64,000 nt of DNA from Geodermatophilus telluris (GCF_900102745.1 NZ_FMZF01000002.1:310001-374000), one strand, 5' to 3'; positions 43,222 to 53,369 are shown, counted from the first letter of the stretch. Notes: a model not told the origin generated them from the sequence alone. Program-made: numbers and translations.

Positions 43222-44919
43222 GTGACCGCGCCCCCGCTGACCGACGCGCTGCAGGAGCTGCACGACGCCGTCGCCGCCGCACCCCTGGGCCTGGCGACCC
43301 CGTCGCGCGACGCGACCCTGCGCACCGCCCGGGCGGTGGTCGACCAGGTCGACGACTACCTGCTGCCGCGGCTGCGCGACCTCGACGCGCCGCTGCTCGC
43401 CGTGGTCGGCGGCTCCACCGGCGCGGGCAAGTCCACGCTGGTCAACAGCGTGCTCGGCGCCCGGGTCACCACCCCCGGCGTGCTGCGGCCGACCACGCGC
43501 GCCCCCGTGCTGGTCTGCTCACCGGCCGACCGCGCCGCCTTCTCCGGCGACCGGGTGCTGCCCGGGCTGGCCCGCACCACGGGGGAGGGGGACGTCGCCG
43601 GCGGGCTGCGGCTGGTGGCCTCGGAGGCGCTGCCGGCCGGGCTGGCGCTGGTCGACGCCCCGGACGTCGACTCGGTGGTGGAGACCAACCGCGACCTCGC
43701 CGGCCAGCTGCTGTCGGCGGCGGACCTGTGGGTGTTCGTGACGACGGCGGCCCGCTACGCCGACGCCGTCCCCTGGGACCTGCTGCGGACGGCGCAGGAG
43801 CGGGGCACCGCCCTGGCCGTGGTCCTCGACCGGGTGCCGCCCGAGGCCGTCGACGAGGTGGCCGCCGACCTCGCCGGGATGCTGCAGCGCGGCGGGCTGG
43901 GCGCGGCCCGGCTGTTCGTCGTCGAGGAGCGGCCCCTGACCGACGGCTTCCTGCCCGAGGACCAGGTGGCCCCGCTGCGCGGCTGGCTGCGGGGCCTGGC
44001 CGCCGACCAGGAGCAGCGCGCCGCCGTCGTCCGGCAGACGCTGGCCGGGGCCCTGGAGAGCCTCGACGGCCGGGTGGCGGCGGTGGCGGCGGGCGTCGAC
44101 GAGCAGGCCGCCGCCGCGGGGGCGCTGCGGTCGGCCGCCGACGCCGCCTACGACGGCGCCCGCGACGCGGTCAGCGAGGGCGTGAGCAACGGCAGCCTGC
44201 TGCGCGGCGAGGTGCTGGCCCGCTGGCAGGACTTCGTCGGCACCGGCGAGTGGATGCGCTCACTGCAGAACCAGGTGGGCCGGCTGCGCGACCGGCTCGC
44301 CGCGGCGCTGACCGGCCGGCCGACCTCGCCGGACTCGCTGCAGGGCGCGCTGGAGTCCGGCGTCGAGACCCTGCTGCGCGCCGAGGCCGACCGCGCCGCC
44401 GACCGCACGGTCACCGCCTGGCGGGCGCTGCCCGGCGGCCCGGGGCTGCTGGCCGGCCGGGAGGAGGAGCTCTCGGGCGTCTCACCGGACTTCGCGCCGG
44501 TGGCCGCCGAGGAGGTCCGCGACTGGCAGGGGTACGTGCTCGGCCTGGTGCGCGAGGAGGGGCGGGACAAGCGCTCGCAGGCCCGGCTGCTGTCGTGGGG
44601 CGTCAACGGCGCCGGCGCGGTGGTGATGGTCGCCGTCTTCGCCTCGACGGCGGGGCTGTCCGGCGCGGAGCTCGCCATCGCCGGCGGGACGACGGCGGTC
44701 GGCCAGCGGGTGCTCGAGGCGGTGTTCGGCGACGCCGCGGTGCGCGCGCTGGCCACCCGGGCCCGCGCCGACCTCGACGCCCGCGCCGACCGGCTGCTGC
44801 GCTGGGAGGAGGACCGCTTCGAGGAGCTGCTGGCCGACACCGCGGTCGCCGACGACGCCGCGGACCGGTTGCGGGCCGCCGTCGCCGCCCTGGCCGCCGC
44901 TCGCGGGGCCGCCGCGTGA
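43222..44919 (+). CDS. Dynamin-like GTPase, first of a pair
   Basis: A 565-residue P-loop GTPase: G1 GSTGAGKST (about residues 64-72), G2-type Thr in PGVLRPTTRAP, and G3 in VDAPDVDS. A long helical region follows, then a hydrophobic segment (about 465-505, GAGAVVMVAVFASTAGLSGAEL) that may insert in the membrane, and a C-terminal helix. The NKxD motif is degenerate (LDRV). Bacterial dynamin-like proteins act on membrane remodelling or division, as DynA/DynB of Streptomyces do. The partner GTPase gene overlaps by 4 bases, suggesting a heteromeric complex. Confidence 0.85.
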   Translation: MTAPPLTDALQELHDAVAAAPLGLATPSRDATLRTARAVVDQVDDYLLPRLRDLDAPLLAVVGGSTGAGKSTLVNSVLGARVTTPGVLRPTTRAPVLVCSPADRAAFSGDRVLPGLARTTGEGDVAGGLRLVASEALPAGLALVDAPDVDSVVETNRDLAGQLLSAADLWVFVTTAARYADAVPWDLLRTAQERGTALAVVLDRVPPEAVDEVAADLAGMLQRGGLGAARLFVVEERPLTDGFLPEDQVAPLRGWLRGLAADQEQRAAVVRQTLAGALESLDGRVAAVAAGVDEQAAAAGALRSAADAAYDGARDAVSEGVSNGSLLRGEVLARWQDFVGTGEWMRSLQNQVGRLRDRLAAALTGRPTSPDSLQGALESGVETLLRAEADRAADRTVTAWRALPGGPGLLAGREEELSGVSPDFAPVAAEEVRDWQGYVLGLVREEGRDKRSQARLLSWGVNGAGAVVMVAVFASTAGLSGAELAIAGGTTAVGQRVLEAVFGDAAVRALATRARADLDARADRLLRWEEDRFEELLADTAVADDAADRLRAAVAALAAARGAAA

Positions 44920-46514
44920 GGGCGCGCGAGCTGTCGCTGGCCGACCGGCTGGCCGCGCTGCGGGAGGCGGTCGGCGTCGCGGAGGGCCGGCTGGAGGTGC
45001 CCGAGGTCGGCACCGCGCGGTCGCTGCTGGCCAAGGCCGGCGCCCGCGAGGCGCTCGGCGACGCCACGGTGGTGGCGCTGGCCGGGGCCACCGGCAGCGG
45101 CAAGTCCACGCTGTTCAACGCGCTGTCCGGCGCCGAGGTGAGCACGCCGGGGGTGCGGCGGCCGACCACCGGCGTGGCGCACGCCAGCGTCTGGGGCGAG
45201 CCCTCCTCCGGTGCCCACGGCGCCGACCGGTTGCTCGACTGGCTGGAGGTGCCGCGCCGGCACCGGGTGGCCGACCCCGACCCCGCGCTCGACGGGCTGG
45301 TGCTGCTGGACCTGCCCGACCACGACAGCGTGCGGCTGGAGAACCGGCTGGAGGTCGACCGGCTGGTGCAGCTGGTCGACGTCCTGGTGTGGGTGCTCGA
45401 CCCGCAGAAGTACGCCGACGACGCCGTGCACACCCGTTACCTCGCGCCGCTGGCCGGGCACGCCGGGGTGCTGCTGGTGGTGCTCAACCAGGTGGACCGG
45501 CTCGACGAGGCCGCGGCCGTGGCCTGCCTGACCGACCTGCGCCGGCTGCTCGACGAGGAGGGCCTGGCCGGCACGCCGGTGCTGGCCACCGCGGCGCGCA
45601 CCGGCGTCGGGCTGCCGGAGCTGCGCGCCGAGCTGGCCCGCCGGGTGGGGGCGCGCAAGGCGGCCACCGACCGGCTCACCGCCGACGCCCGCGCCGCCGC
45701 GGGCGCCCTGGCCGGGCACTGCGCGCCCGACCTCGGCCCCGACCGCGGACCCGGCCGGGCCGCCCGCGACGAGCTCACCGGCGCGCTGGCCGACGCCGCC
45801 GGGGTGCCGGCCGTGGTGGCCGCCGTGGAGCGCTCGGCCCGGCGCAGCGGCACCGCGCACACCGGCTGGCCGGTGCTGCGCTGGACGGCGAAGCTGCGCG
45901 GCGACCCGCTGGACCGGCTGCACCTGGGCGACGAGCGGGTGCGCACCTCGCTCCCGCAGGCCGGCGCGGTGCAGCGGGCCGGGATGGACGCCGCGCTGCG
46001 CCGCGCCCGCGACGACGCCGGCCGCGGGCTGCCGACCGCCTGGCGCGACGAGCTGCGCCGGACGTCGGAGGACACCGAGGAGCGGCTGGCCGACCGGCTC
46101 GACCGCGCGGTGGCCGGGACCGACCTCGGCCCGGACCGGACGCCGCTGTGGCAGCGCGCCGCCGGTGGCCTGCAGTGGCTGCTGGTGCTGACCGCGCTGG
46201 TGGGCGCGCTGTGGCTGCTGGCGCTGGCCGGACTCGGGTTGCTGCAGCTGGACGACGTCGTGCCGCTGCCGCGGGTGCAGGGCATCCCGCTGCCCACGCT
46301 GCTGCTGGTGGGCGGGCTGCTCGCCGGGCTGTTGCTGGCGCTGGTCTGCCGGCCGCTGGTCGCGGCGGGGGCCAGACGCCGGGCGCGGACGGCGCAGCGG
46401 CGGCTGGCCGCGCGGGTGGCCGAGGTGGCCGACGAGGAGGTGCTGGCGCCGCTGGCCGAGGCCCGCGCCGACCACGACCGGTTCTGCGCCGCGGTGGGTC
46501 GCGCACGATCCTGA
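44916..46514 (+). CDS. Dynamin-like/YfjP-type GTPase, second of a pair
   Basis: A 532-residue GTPase: G1 GATGSGKST (from residue 57), G2-type Thr in PGVRRPTTGVA, G3 DLPDHDS, G4 LNQVDRLDE, then a long helical part and two membrane helices (about 410-440 and 455-480) with a basic cytosolic tail. Its G4 motif is intact while that of its partner is not. Starts at a GTG overlapping the partner stop. Likely works with it at the membrane; the specific process is unknown. Confidence 0.86.
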   Translation: MRARELSLADRLAALREAVGVAEGRLEVPEVGTARSLLAKAGAREALGDATVVALAGATGSGKSTLFNALSGAEVSTPGVRRPTTGVAHASVWGEPSSGAHGADRLLDWLEVPRRHRVADPDPALDGLVLLDLPDHDSVRLENRLEVDRLVQLVDVLVWVLDPQKYADDAVHTRYLAPLAGHAGVLLVVLNQVDRLDEAAAVACLTDLRRLLDEEGLAGTPVLATAARTGVGLPELRAELARRVGARKAATDRLTADARAAAGALAGHCAPDLGPDRGPGRAARDELTGALADAAGVPAVVAAVERSARRSGTAHTGWPVLRWTAKLRGDPLDRLHLGDERVRTSLPQAGAVQRAGMDAALRRARDDAGRGLPTAWRDELRRTSEDTEERLADRLDRAVAGTDLGPDRTPLWQRAAGGLQWLLVLTALVGALWLLALAGLGLLQLDDVVPLPRVQGIPLPTLLLVGGLLAGLLLALVCRPLVAAGARRRARTAQRRLAARVAEVADEEVLAPLAEARADHDRFCAAVGRARS

Positions 46515-46515
46515 G

Positions 46516-46534
46516 GTCGCCGTTCGGGGGCGAC
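46516..46534 (+). terminator. Short hairpin after the GTPase pair
   Basis: GTCGCC (46516-46521) and GGCGAC (46529-46534) pair around a 7-base loop starting 1 base after the stop. There is no U-tract. The following 75 bases to the convergent MFS gene show no other clear feature. Confidence 0.45.
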
Positions 46535-46609
46535 GGTGGGCGCGCGTGCGCGGTTTGGGGGCTGGAACGGTGCGTCGGCGCACACCGTCGCCGGCGGGCA
46601 GCCGCGACG

Positions 46610-47836
46610 TCAGGCGGCCAGCGGCTCGGCGGGCTCCTCGGCGAGGGCGGCGGCGGGCCGGCGGCCGGAGACCCGCAGGCCCACCGCCGCGCCCAGCGCG
46701 AGCAGGACGACGGCGGCGCCGTAGACCTCGGCGACCACCTGCAGCCCGACCGCGCCGACGGCGACGCCCGCGACGATCGCCGGGATGCTGAACGCCAGGT
46801 AGCCGACGACGAAGACGCTCGACAGCAGGCCGGCCCGCCTGCCCGGCGCGACGCCGGCGGTCACCAGCGCGACCGCCCCGAGGAAGGCCGCGCCGAAGCC
46901 GATCCCCGACACCGCGGCGGACAGGAAGAACAGCCACAGGCTCCCGGTGGCCACCGCGACGAGCAGGGCGCCCACCGCGACCGCGAACACGAGGCAGCCG
47001 GCCCCCATCGACCGGCGCGGCGGCAGGTCCCGGGCGAGCAGGCTGCCGAGCACGCCGGCGCCCTGCATGCTCAGGATGAGCAGGCTGCCCACGAGGTGGT
47101 CGGGAACCCCGAAGACGCCGGCGACCAGCGACGGGCCGAGGGAGAGCACCAGCCCGCCCATCGCCCACAGCGCGACGAGCGCCGGGACGGCGATCGCGAA
47201 CGCGCGGCGCTGCGGCCGCGGCACCTCGACCCGGGGACGCAGCGAGGCCAGCGCCCCCGGCAGCCGCGGCGAGGACTCCGGCAGGGCGTACACCAGCCCG
47301 GCGCCCAGCACGAAGGCGACGGTGAGGACGCCGAACACCCACGGGGTCGGCTCGGCCAGGCCCTCGATCGCCAGGCCCGCGCCCACCGCGCCCAGCGACA
47401 GGCCCAGGCCGGGGGAGACGCTGTTGACCAGCGGCCCGAGCGGCCGCTCGCCGCGCTGCAGGTCCAGGAGGGTGGCGCCGAGCGACCCGGTGAGCGCCCC
47501 GGTCGAGAGCCCCTGCAGCACGCGCGCGGCCAGCAGCCAGCCCACGCCGTCGGCGGCGAGGAAGGCGACCATCGCGACGGCCTGCAGCAGCAGGCCCCCG
47601 GCCAGCACCGGCCGCCGTCCGACGTGGTCGGACAGCCCGCCCACCACCAGCAGCGCGGCCAGCAGCGCGAAGGCGTAGATGCCGAACACCAGGGTCAGCA
47701 CGCCGGGGCCGAAGCCGAACTGCTCCTGGTAGACGCGGTAGAGCGGCGAGGGGACACCGGAGGCGGCCAGCACGAGCACCAGCAGCACCGCGGCGGTCCA
47801 GAACGCGGCCGGGTGGGGGAGTCGGGCGGTCGGCAC
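46610..47836 (-). CDS. Major facilitator superfamily transporter
   Basis: A 408-residue MFS permease with twelve predicted membrane helices. The loop 2-3 motif GGLSDHVGRRPVLAGG and a motif-C-like NSVSPGLGLSLGAVGAGLA suggest a drug:H+ antiporter-like exporter. Starts at GTG 47836, 49 bases upstream of where the convergently oriented GTPase operon cannot reach; it is followed on the same strand by nothing before the GTPase terminator. The substrate is unknown; a link with corrinoid synthesis is not supported by anything beyond position. Confidence 0.86.
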   Translation of the reverse strand: MPTARLPHPAAFWTAAVLLVLVLAASGVPSPLYRVYQEQFGFGPGVLTLVFGIYAFALLAALLVVGGLSDHVGRRPVLAGGLLLQAVAMVAFLAADGVGWLLAARVLQGLSTGALTGSLGATLLDLQRGERPLGPLVNSVSPGLGLSLGAVGAGLAIEGLAEPTPWVFGVLTVAFVLGAGLVYALPESSPRLPGALASLRPRVEVPRPQRRAFAIAVPALVALWAMGGLVLSLGPSLVAGVFGVPDHLVGSLLILSMQGAGVLGSLLARDLPPRRSMGAGCLVFAVAVGALLVAVATGSLWLFFLSAAVSGIGFGAAFLGAVALVTAGVAPGRRAGLLSSVFVVGYLAFSIPAIVAGVAVGAVGLQVVAEVYGAAVVLLALGAAVGLRVSGRRPAAALAEEPAEPLAA

Positions 47837-47885
47837 GGGTCAGGTCAAGGCGCGCGCCCCGTCGGTTGTTCCCTGCAACGGCGTG

Positions 47886-49379
47886 TCAGGCCGGATAGCG
47901 GCGGGGCGTGTACACCTGGCCGGACGGCGTCACCCGCGTCTGCGACGACCCGACCAGCACCAGGCAGCGCATGTCGACCGTCTCGGGGTCGAGCTCGCCG
48001 AGGGTGGTGACGACCACGGACTCCTCCGGCCCGCCGACGTCCCGGCCGACGACGACCACGGTGCCGGGCTTGCGCACCTCGAGCAGGACGTCGAGCGCCT
48101 GGCCGAGCTGGTGCGGCCGCGCCCTCGACCGCGGGTTGTACAGCGCGATCACCAGGTCGGCGGCCGCGGCGTGGCGCAGCCGGTCGAGGACGACGTCCAG
48201 CGGCTTGAGCACGTCGGACAGGCTGATGACGGCGAAGTCGTGCCCCAACGGCGCGCCCACCCGCGAGGCCACGGCCTGTGCGGCGGTCAGCCCGGGCAGC
48301 ACCCGCACCGCGACGCCGGCGTGCTCGGGCCGGGCCGCCACCTCGAGCACCGCGGCGGCCATCGCGAAGACGCCGGGGTCGCCGCTGGAGACCACCGCGA
48401 CCCGCCGGCCCGACCGGGCCAGCTCCAGCGCCTGCGCGGCCCGGTCGGCCTCCACCCGGTTGTCGCTGGGGTGGCGGGTCTGCCGCGGGTTGGCCGGCAC
48501 CCGGTCGAGGTAGGGGCCGTAGCCGACCAGGTCGTCGGCGGCGGCGACCGCGTCGGCGGCCTCGGGCGTCGTCCAGCCGCGGGCGCCGGGCCCGAGGCCG
48601 ACGACGACCACCTCGCCGGTGCGCGGCGCGTCGTCCGGGCGCTCCGGCGAGTTGCCCGGACCGGTGAGCGGGCTGGGCAGCAGCGCGAGGGAGAAGTAGG
48701 GGACCGACTCCGGGTCGACGTCGGCCAGCGGCAGCGTGCGCTGGCGGTCGGTCGTGGCCCGCTCCACGTAGAGCGCGCGGTCGAGCACGCCGGCGGCGTC
48801 GAACGCCTCGCGCACCTGCGGGAACGTGCGGCCGAGCTTCAGCACCGCCGCCGAGTCGGTGGTGGCCAGCCACTCGGCGAGCTCGTCGGCGGGCAGCGTG
48901 CCGGGCAGCACGGTGAGCACCTCGTCGCGCTCGACCAGCGGGCGGCCGACCACCGCGGCGGCGCCGCTGACGCTGGTCACGCCGGGCACGACCTCGGTGG
49001 GGTAGCGGGAGGCGAGCCGCTTGTGCATGTGCATGTAGGACCCGTAGAAGAACGGGTCGCCCTCGGCCAGCACGACGACGTCGCGGCCGGCGTCGAGGTG
49101 GGCGGCCAGCCGGGCGGCGGCGGCCTCGTAGAACTCGTCGATGGCGCCCTGGTAGCCGCCGGGGTGGTCGGTGGCCTCGGTGGTGACCGGGTAGACCAGC
49201 AGCTCCTCGACCTGACCCTCGCGCAGGTACGGCTCGGCCACCGCGCGCGCCACCGACCGGCCGTGCTGCGCGGCGTGGAAGGCGACGACGTCGGCGGCGG
49301 CGATCAGCCGGGCGGCCCTCACCGTGACCAGCTCGGGGTCGCCGGGGCCCAGCCCGACCCCGTACAGGCGCCCCGTCAC
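47886..49379 (-). CDS. cobIJ: Fused precorrin-2 C20- and precorrin-3B C17-methyltransferase
   Basis: A 497-residue fusion. CobI half (about 1-245): [36 protein letters not shown]. CobJ half (about 255-497): [54 protein letters not shown]. Both are SAM-dependent tetrapyrrole methylases; the CobJ step includes ring contraction. The same fusion exists in mycobacteria. GTG 49379 overlaps the cobH stop. Confidence 0.95.
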   Translation of the reverse strand: MTGRLYGVGLGPGDPELVTVRAARLIAAADVVAFHAAQHGRSVARAVAEPYLREGQVEELLVYPVTTEATDHPGGYQGAIDEFYEAAAARLAAHLDAGRDVVVLAEGDPFFYGSYMHMHKRLASRYPTEVVPGVTSVSGAAAVVGRPLVERDEVLTVLPGTLPADELAEWLATTDSAAVLKLGRTFPQVREAFDAAGVLDRALYVERATTDRQRTLPLADVDPESVPYFSLALLPSPLTGPGNSPERPDDAPRTGEVVVVGLGPGARGWTTPEAADAVAAADDLVGYGPYLDRVPANPRQTRHPSDNRVEADRAAQALELARSGRRVAVVSSGDPGVFAMAAAVLEVAARPEHAGVAVRVLPGLTAAQAVASRVGAPLGHDFAVISLSDVLKPLDVVLDRLRHAAAADLVIALYNPRSRARPHQLGQALDVLLEVRKPGTVVVVGRDVGGPEESVVVTTLGELDPETVDMRCLVLVGSSQTRVTPSGQVYTPRRYPA

Positions 49380-49996
49380 TCGACGTCGCTCGCGATCGCG
49401 TTCACGGCCGCGGCGGTGATCGCGCTGCCGCCCCGCCGTCCGCGGACGACGAGGAACTCCAGGTCCGAGGCCGCCAGCGCCTCCTTGGACTCGGCGGCAC
49501 CGATGAAGCCGACCGGGATGCCGAGCACGGCGGCCGGCCGCGGCGCGCCGGCGGCGACCATCTCCAGCAGGTGGAACAGCGCGGTGGGCGCGTTGCCGAT
49601 GGCGACGACCGCGCCGTCGAGCCGGTCGCGCCACAGCTCCAGCGCGGCGGCGGTGCGGGTGGTGGCGAGGTCGGCGGCCAGGCCCGGCACCCGCGGGTCG
49701 TCGAGCGTGCAGACGACGTCGTTGCCCTCCGGCAGCCGCCGCCGCGTCACACCGGCGGCGACCATCTGCGCGTCGCAGAGCACCGGGGCGCCGGCGTCGA
49801 GCGCCTCGCGGGCCCGGGCGACCACGCCGGGGCTGTGGGCCACGTCGTCGACCAGGTCGACCTGCCCGCAGGCGTGGATCATCCGCACGACCACCCGGCC
49901 GACGTCGTCGGGCAGGCCGTGCAGATCCGCCTCGGCGCGGATCGTCGCGAACGACTGCCGGTAGATGGCGGCGCCGTCCCTCTCGTACTCGTACAC
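49376..49996 (-). CDS. cobH: Precorrin-8X methylmutase
   Basis: A 206-residue isomerase that moves the methyl group from C11 to C12 to give hydrogenobyrinic acid. The catalytic His lies in [29 protein letters not shown] and [16 protein letters not shown] are conserved. The GTG at 49996 lies 7 bases after TAGCCT on the minus strand, a leaderless start that also begins the cobH-cobIJ transcript. Confidence 0.95.
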   Translation of the reverse strand: MYEYERDGAAIYRQSFATIRAEADLHGLPDDVGRVVVRMIHACGQVDLVDDVAHSPGVVARAREALDAGAPVLCDAQMVAAGVTRRRLPEGNDVVCTLDDPRVPGLAADLATTRTAAALELWRDRLDGAVVAIGNAPTALFHLLEMVAAGAPRPAAVLGIPVGFIGAAESKEALAASDLEFLVVRGRRGGSAITAAAVNAIASDVE

Positions 49997-50003
49997 CGGC
50001 GCG

Positions 50004-50009
50004 AGGCTA
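50004..50009 (-). promoter_or_regulatory. Leaderless -10 box of the cobH-cobIJ operon
   Basis: TAGCCT (50009-50004 on the minus strand) ends 7 bases before GTG 49996. No riboswitch is present between this box and the start, so this cob operon cannot be riboswitch-controlled in cis. Confidence 0.55.
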
Positions 50010-50041
50010 CGTCCCGCCGGGGAGCGGGTAGCGGGACGGGC

Positions 50042-51223
50042 ATGGCCCTCCCTCGCGTGCTCGTCCTCGTGCTGGCCGGTGGCGCCGGCGGCCGGCTCCA
50101 GCTGCTCACGGAGAACCGCGCCAAACCGGCCGTCCCGTTCGCCGGCGTCTACCGGCTCATCGACTTCCCGCTGAGCAACTGCCAGCACTCACAGATCGCC
50201 GACGTGTGGGTGTCGATCCAGCAGCACCCGACCTCACTGGCCGAGCACCTGGCCAACGGCCGGCCGTGGGACCTCGACCGCACCACCGGCGGCCTGATGA
50301 CGCTGCCGCCGTTCCAGGGCACCGAGCGCGGTGGGTGGAACACCGGCACCGCCAACTCGCTGTGGCGGCAGGCCGACCTGATCCGCGCGTTCGGCGCCGA
50401 TGCGCTCGTCGTGGTCAGCGCCGACGCCGTCTACGAGCTGGACTACCGAGAGGTCGCCGACGCCCACCTGGCGTCCGGGGCCGAGGTGACGATGGTGACC
50501 ACCGAGGTCGCCGCCGACGACGCCTCGCGCTACGGCATCGTGGAGGTCGACGGCGAGCGGGTGACCGGCTACGCCTACAAGCCCGACGAGCCGGCGACCA
50601 CGACGGCCACCAACGAGGTGTTCGTCTTCCGCCCGGGGCCCACCCTGGACCGGCTCGAGCAGCTGCGGTCCGAGCACGGCGAGGAGGGGCTCGAGGACCT
50701 GGGCACCCACCTGCTGCCCGCGCAGACGCAGGACGGCGGGGCCCGCGCGCACCCGCTGCGGGGCTACTGGCGCGACGTCGGCACGGTGGAGTCCTACTGG
50801 GAGGCGCACCAGGACTTCCTGTCCGCCGAGCCGCCGATCGACCTCGACGCCCCGGACTGGCCGATCCACACCCGCGGGGGCCGGCGCAGCGCGGCCCGGG
50901 TGCTCGACGACGGCCGGATCGAGAACAGCCTGCTGTCCGGCGGCACCCGCGTCTCCGGCGACGTGCGCGGCTCGGTGCTCTCGCCCGGCGTGGTGGTGGA
51001 GGCCGGCGCGACCGTCGTCGACTCGGTGCTGCTGCCCGGCGTGCGGGTCCGCTCGGGGGCGACGGTGACGCGCGCGGTGGTCGACGACGGCGTCGACGTA
51101 GGCCGCGGGTGCACGGTCGGCGGTGACGGCGACGTCACCCTGGTGGGCAGGCGGGCGCAGCTGGCCGAGGGCACGGAGATCGCGGCCGGCGCCCGCTACC
51201 CGGAGGACGAGCCGACGCGGTAG
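50042..51223 (+). CDS. glgC: Glucose-1-phosphate adenylyltransferase
   Basis: ADP-glucose pyrophosphorylase-like enzyme of 393 residues. [20 protein letters not shown] is the nucleotide-binding motif, followed by [20 protein letters not shown] and WFQGTADA-equivalent [12 protein letters not shown]. The C-terminal part has left-handed beta-helix repeats ([20 protein letters not shown]). It would make ADP-glucose for glycogen or related glucans. Divergent from cobH, and its 3' end overlaps the convergent cobG by 28 bases. The active-site loop is slightly atypical compared with classical GlgC, so a related sugar nucleotidyltransferase is possible. Confidence 0.87.
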   Translation: MALPRVLVLVLAGGAGGRLQLLTENRAKPAVPFAGVYRLIDFPLSNCQHSQIADVWVSIQQHPTSLAEHLANGRPWDLDRTTGGLMTLPPFQGTERGGWNTGTANSLWRQADLIRAFGADALVVVSADAVYELDYREVADAHLASGAEVTMVTTEVAADDASRYGIVEVDGERVTGYAYKPDEPATTTATNEVFVFRPGPTLDRLEQLRSEHGEEGLEDLGTHLLPAQTQDGGARAHPLRGYWRDVGTVESYWEAHQDFLSAEPPIDLDAPDWPIHTRGGRRSAARVLDDGRIENSLLSGGTRVSGDVRGSVLSPGVVVEAGATVVDSVLLPGVRVRSGATVTRAVVDDGVDVGRGCTVGGDGDVTLVGRRAQLAEGTEIAAGARYPEDEPTR

Positions 51224-52368
51224 CCGTCGGGGGTCGCGACGACGTCGAGGACCTCGCCGCGGGGCCGGCCGCAGCGGCGCTCGCACCCGGCCCAGTGCAC
51301 GCGGACACCGCCGGGCAGCGTCCCGCCGCCGACCGCGGCGGCCGCGTCGGCCCGCACGTCGGCCAGCGACCTCGCGCACCCGGGGCGGCCGGCGCAGGCG
51401 GTCACCCGCGTCCACGGGCTGTCGGCGTCGAACACCACGCCGGTGCGGTGCAGGTCGACGGCGGCGTCGTCCACGCGGTCCTCGGCGAGGTCGGGGACGA
51501 CGACGCTGCGCCAGGGGGTCAGCTGCACCTCGTCGGCGAGCGAGGCGAGCAGGTCGGCCTGGCCGGCGGAGAGCCGGCCCAGGGGCAGGACGCCGACCAG
51601 CGCCGTCCGGCCGTCGGCCTGCGCCTCCGCGCCGACGGGGCCGGCCTCCGGCGCCCCGGGCAGGCCGGCCGGGGTGACACGGGGGCCGGGCAGCCGGGCC
51701 GCCACCCGCGCGGGGCCCTCGTCGAGCTCGGCCAGCCGCCACGCGGTGCCGCCCTGCGCGGCGCGCTCGGCGGAGAAGGCGCGGGTGGCGGCCAGCAGCA
51801 GGCCGATGGCGTCCGCGGGGGCCGCGCGCAGCCCGCTGTCGGTGCCCGCGAGCACCAGGGCCACCGAGGCGGGGGACAGCGCGAGCAGGCCGACGTCGCC
51901 CCCGAGCCCGGTCACGTCGCCGCGGCCGTCGTCGAGGGTGGCGAGGAAGCGGCCGGGGAGGCCGGCGAGGGCGGGGTCGGCGCACAGGCCGGCGTCCAGG
52001 GCGGTGACCCACGGCCGCGCGTCGAGGTGCCCGCCGGCCCGGCCGGTGAGCGCGCTGGCCAGCACGTTGCGCACCCGCTCGTGGCTCTCGCTGGGCAGCA
52101 GGCCGGCCGCGGCCAGCCGGGCGCCGAGCGCGGCCGGCGCACCCGGTGCGAGCCCGCGCAGCTGCAGGTTGCCGCGGCTGGTCAGCTCCAGCGCGCCGTC
52201 GCCGAGGTCCCGCGCGGCGGCGGCGAGCACCCGCAGCTGCGCCGCGGTGAGCAGGCCGCCGGGGACGCGCACGCGGGCCAGTTCGCCGTCGGCGGCCGGG
52301 TGGGTCTGCAGCGCGCCGGGGCAGGCGTCGGCGCGGGCACGGGCGGTGGTCCGGGCTGCGGTGGTCAT
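51196..52368 (-). CDS. cobG: Precorrin-3B synthase, oxygen-dependent
   Basis: A 390-residue sulfite-reductase-like protein. Cysteines for the siroheme-type 4Fe-4S cluster are seen as C-x5-C in ACAGRPGCARS and C-x3-C in GCERRCGRP. The nitrite/sulfite reductase ferredoxin half-domain contains ELTSRGNLQLRGL. CobG hydroxylates C20 of precorrin-3A with O2 and marks the aerobic route. TAGCCT lies 10 bases upstream of the ATG, so the leader is very short. It is monocistronic as far as can be seen. Confidence 0.93.
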   Translation of the reverse strand: MTTAARTTARARADACPGALQTHPAADGELARVRVPGGLLTAAQLRVLAAAARDLGDGALELTSRGNLQLRGLAPGAPAALGARLAAAGLLPSESHERVRNVLASALTGRAGGHLDARPWVTALDAGLCADPALAGLPGRFLATLDDGRGDVTGLGGDVGLLALSPASVALVLAGTDSGLRAAPADAIGLLLAATRAFSAERAAQGGTAWRLAELDEGPARVAARLPGPRVTPAGLPGAPEAGPVGAEAQADGRTALVGVLPLGRLSAGQADLLASLADEVQLTPWRSVVVPDLAEDRVDDAAVDLHRTGVVFDADSPWTRVTACAGRPGCARSLADVRADAAAAVGGGTLPGGVRVHWAGCERRCGRPRGEVLDVVATPDGYRVGSSSG

Positions 52369-52412
52369 GGCGCCCGCGAGGCTACGACGCGGGCGCCACG
52401 ACCCCGCGGGGT

Positions 52413-53219
52413 TCAGGCCTGGTGGCGGGCCCGGTCGAAGGACATCCACACCTCGCGGCGCTCCTTGCGGGTGGTCACCTGCCCCATCGCGGCCACGCGG
52501 CGGCGCTGCTCGAAGGAGGCCACGTGCTGGACGACGGCCACCTCGGCGGCGCGCATGGCCCGCTCGGCGGCGAACTCGGCCGGCGTCGACGGGTACTCGT
52601 CGGCCGAGACCGGGGAGACGTCGTCGTCGGCGGACTCCCGCGCGTACGGGCTGTCGGGCGGCAGGTGGCCGCCGACCCGGCCGTAGGCGCCGAGCAGGAG
52701 CAGCACCGCCCCGGCGACGACGGAGAAGCCGACGTTGCTCAGTCCGAACGCCAGGACGTTGAGGTCGGTGTTGAGCACGGCGAGGTTGGCCAGCGCGGAG
52801 ACGAGGAACAGCACGCCGATGACGATCATGACCGTCGAGGCGGTGCGCGGGCTGCGGAAGGCGGCGACGACCAGCACGACGGCGGTCACGATCGAGATCG
52901 TCGACAGCAGGCCGTTCGAGGACAGGCCGAGGACCTGCTCGCCGTCGGTGGAGAAGAACGCCAGCCCGTTGGCGAAGCCGAGGACGCCGAAGACGGCGAT
53001 CACCCCGGCGACGGCGAACGCGCCGATGCGCTGCACGGTGTAGACGCGGGCGCCCTGCCCGGCCGGGGCGTCGGCGGGCCCGTCGGCACCCGGCTCGGCG
53101 GCACCCGGCTCGGTCGCCGGGGACGCCCCGGTGGCGGGCGGCTCGGCGGGGGTGGAGGTGGAGCGGGCGGTCGCCGGTGCGCGGTCGGCCGTCCGGTGGC
53201 GGTGCAGGGACAGGGCCAT
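52413..53219 (-). CDS. DUF4383-like membrane protein with long cytosolic tails
   Basis: A 268-residue protein with four hydrophobic helices (about residues 70-190; RIGAFAVAGVIAVFGVLGFA is the first) resembling DUF4383. The N-terminal 65 residues are Pro/Ala/Thr-rich, and the C-terminal 75 residues are charged. Function unknown. ATG 53219 has GAGGAGC upstream. Read in the minus direction, the 150-base region before the gene contains GGGAAC and GGTAC segments that might belong to an ECF-sigma promoter; I cannot be more definite. Confidence 0.78.
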   Translation of the reverse strand: MALSLHRHRTADRAPATARSTSTPAEPPATGASPATEPGAAEPGADGPADAPAGQGARVYTVQRIGAFAVAGVIAVFGVLGFANGLAFFSTDGEQVLGLSSNGLLSTISIVTAVVLVVAAFRSPRTASTVMIVIGVLFLVSALANLAVLNTDLNVLAFGLSNVGFSVVAGAVLLLLGAYGRVGGHLPPDSPYARESADDDVSPVSADEYPSTPAEFAAERAMRAAEVAVVQHVASFEQRRRVAAMGQVTTRKERREVWMSFDRARHQA

Positions 53220-53369
53220 GACGGGGCTCCTCGGGTTCGGGTGGTGCCGTACCGGTTGTTCCCAACTCGATGGCGTACGGATGCACCTGGTTCCGGACTC
53301 CCTCGTCCCGTGTTCCACCCGGGCGTGTCGGACCGGGAAGAGGCGGAGCGGGGACGCGGTTGACCGGCC

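Noticed and set aside
50018-50041. Leaderless -10 box for glgC (TAGCGG before the ATG)
   Set aside because: The last base is G instead of T, and the purine-rich GGGGAGCGGG segment could serve as a ribosome binding site; the promoter is left unassigned.
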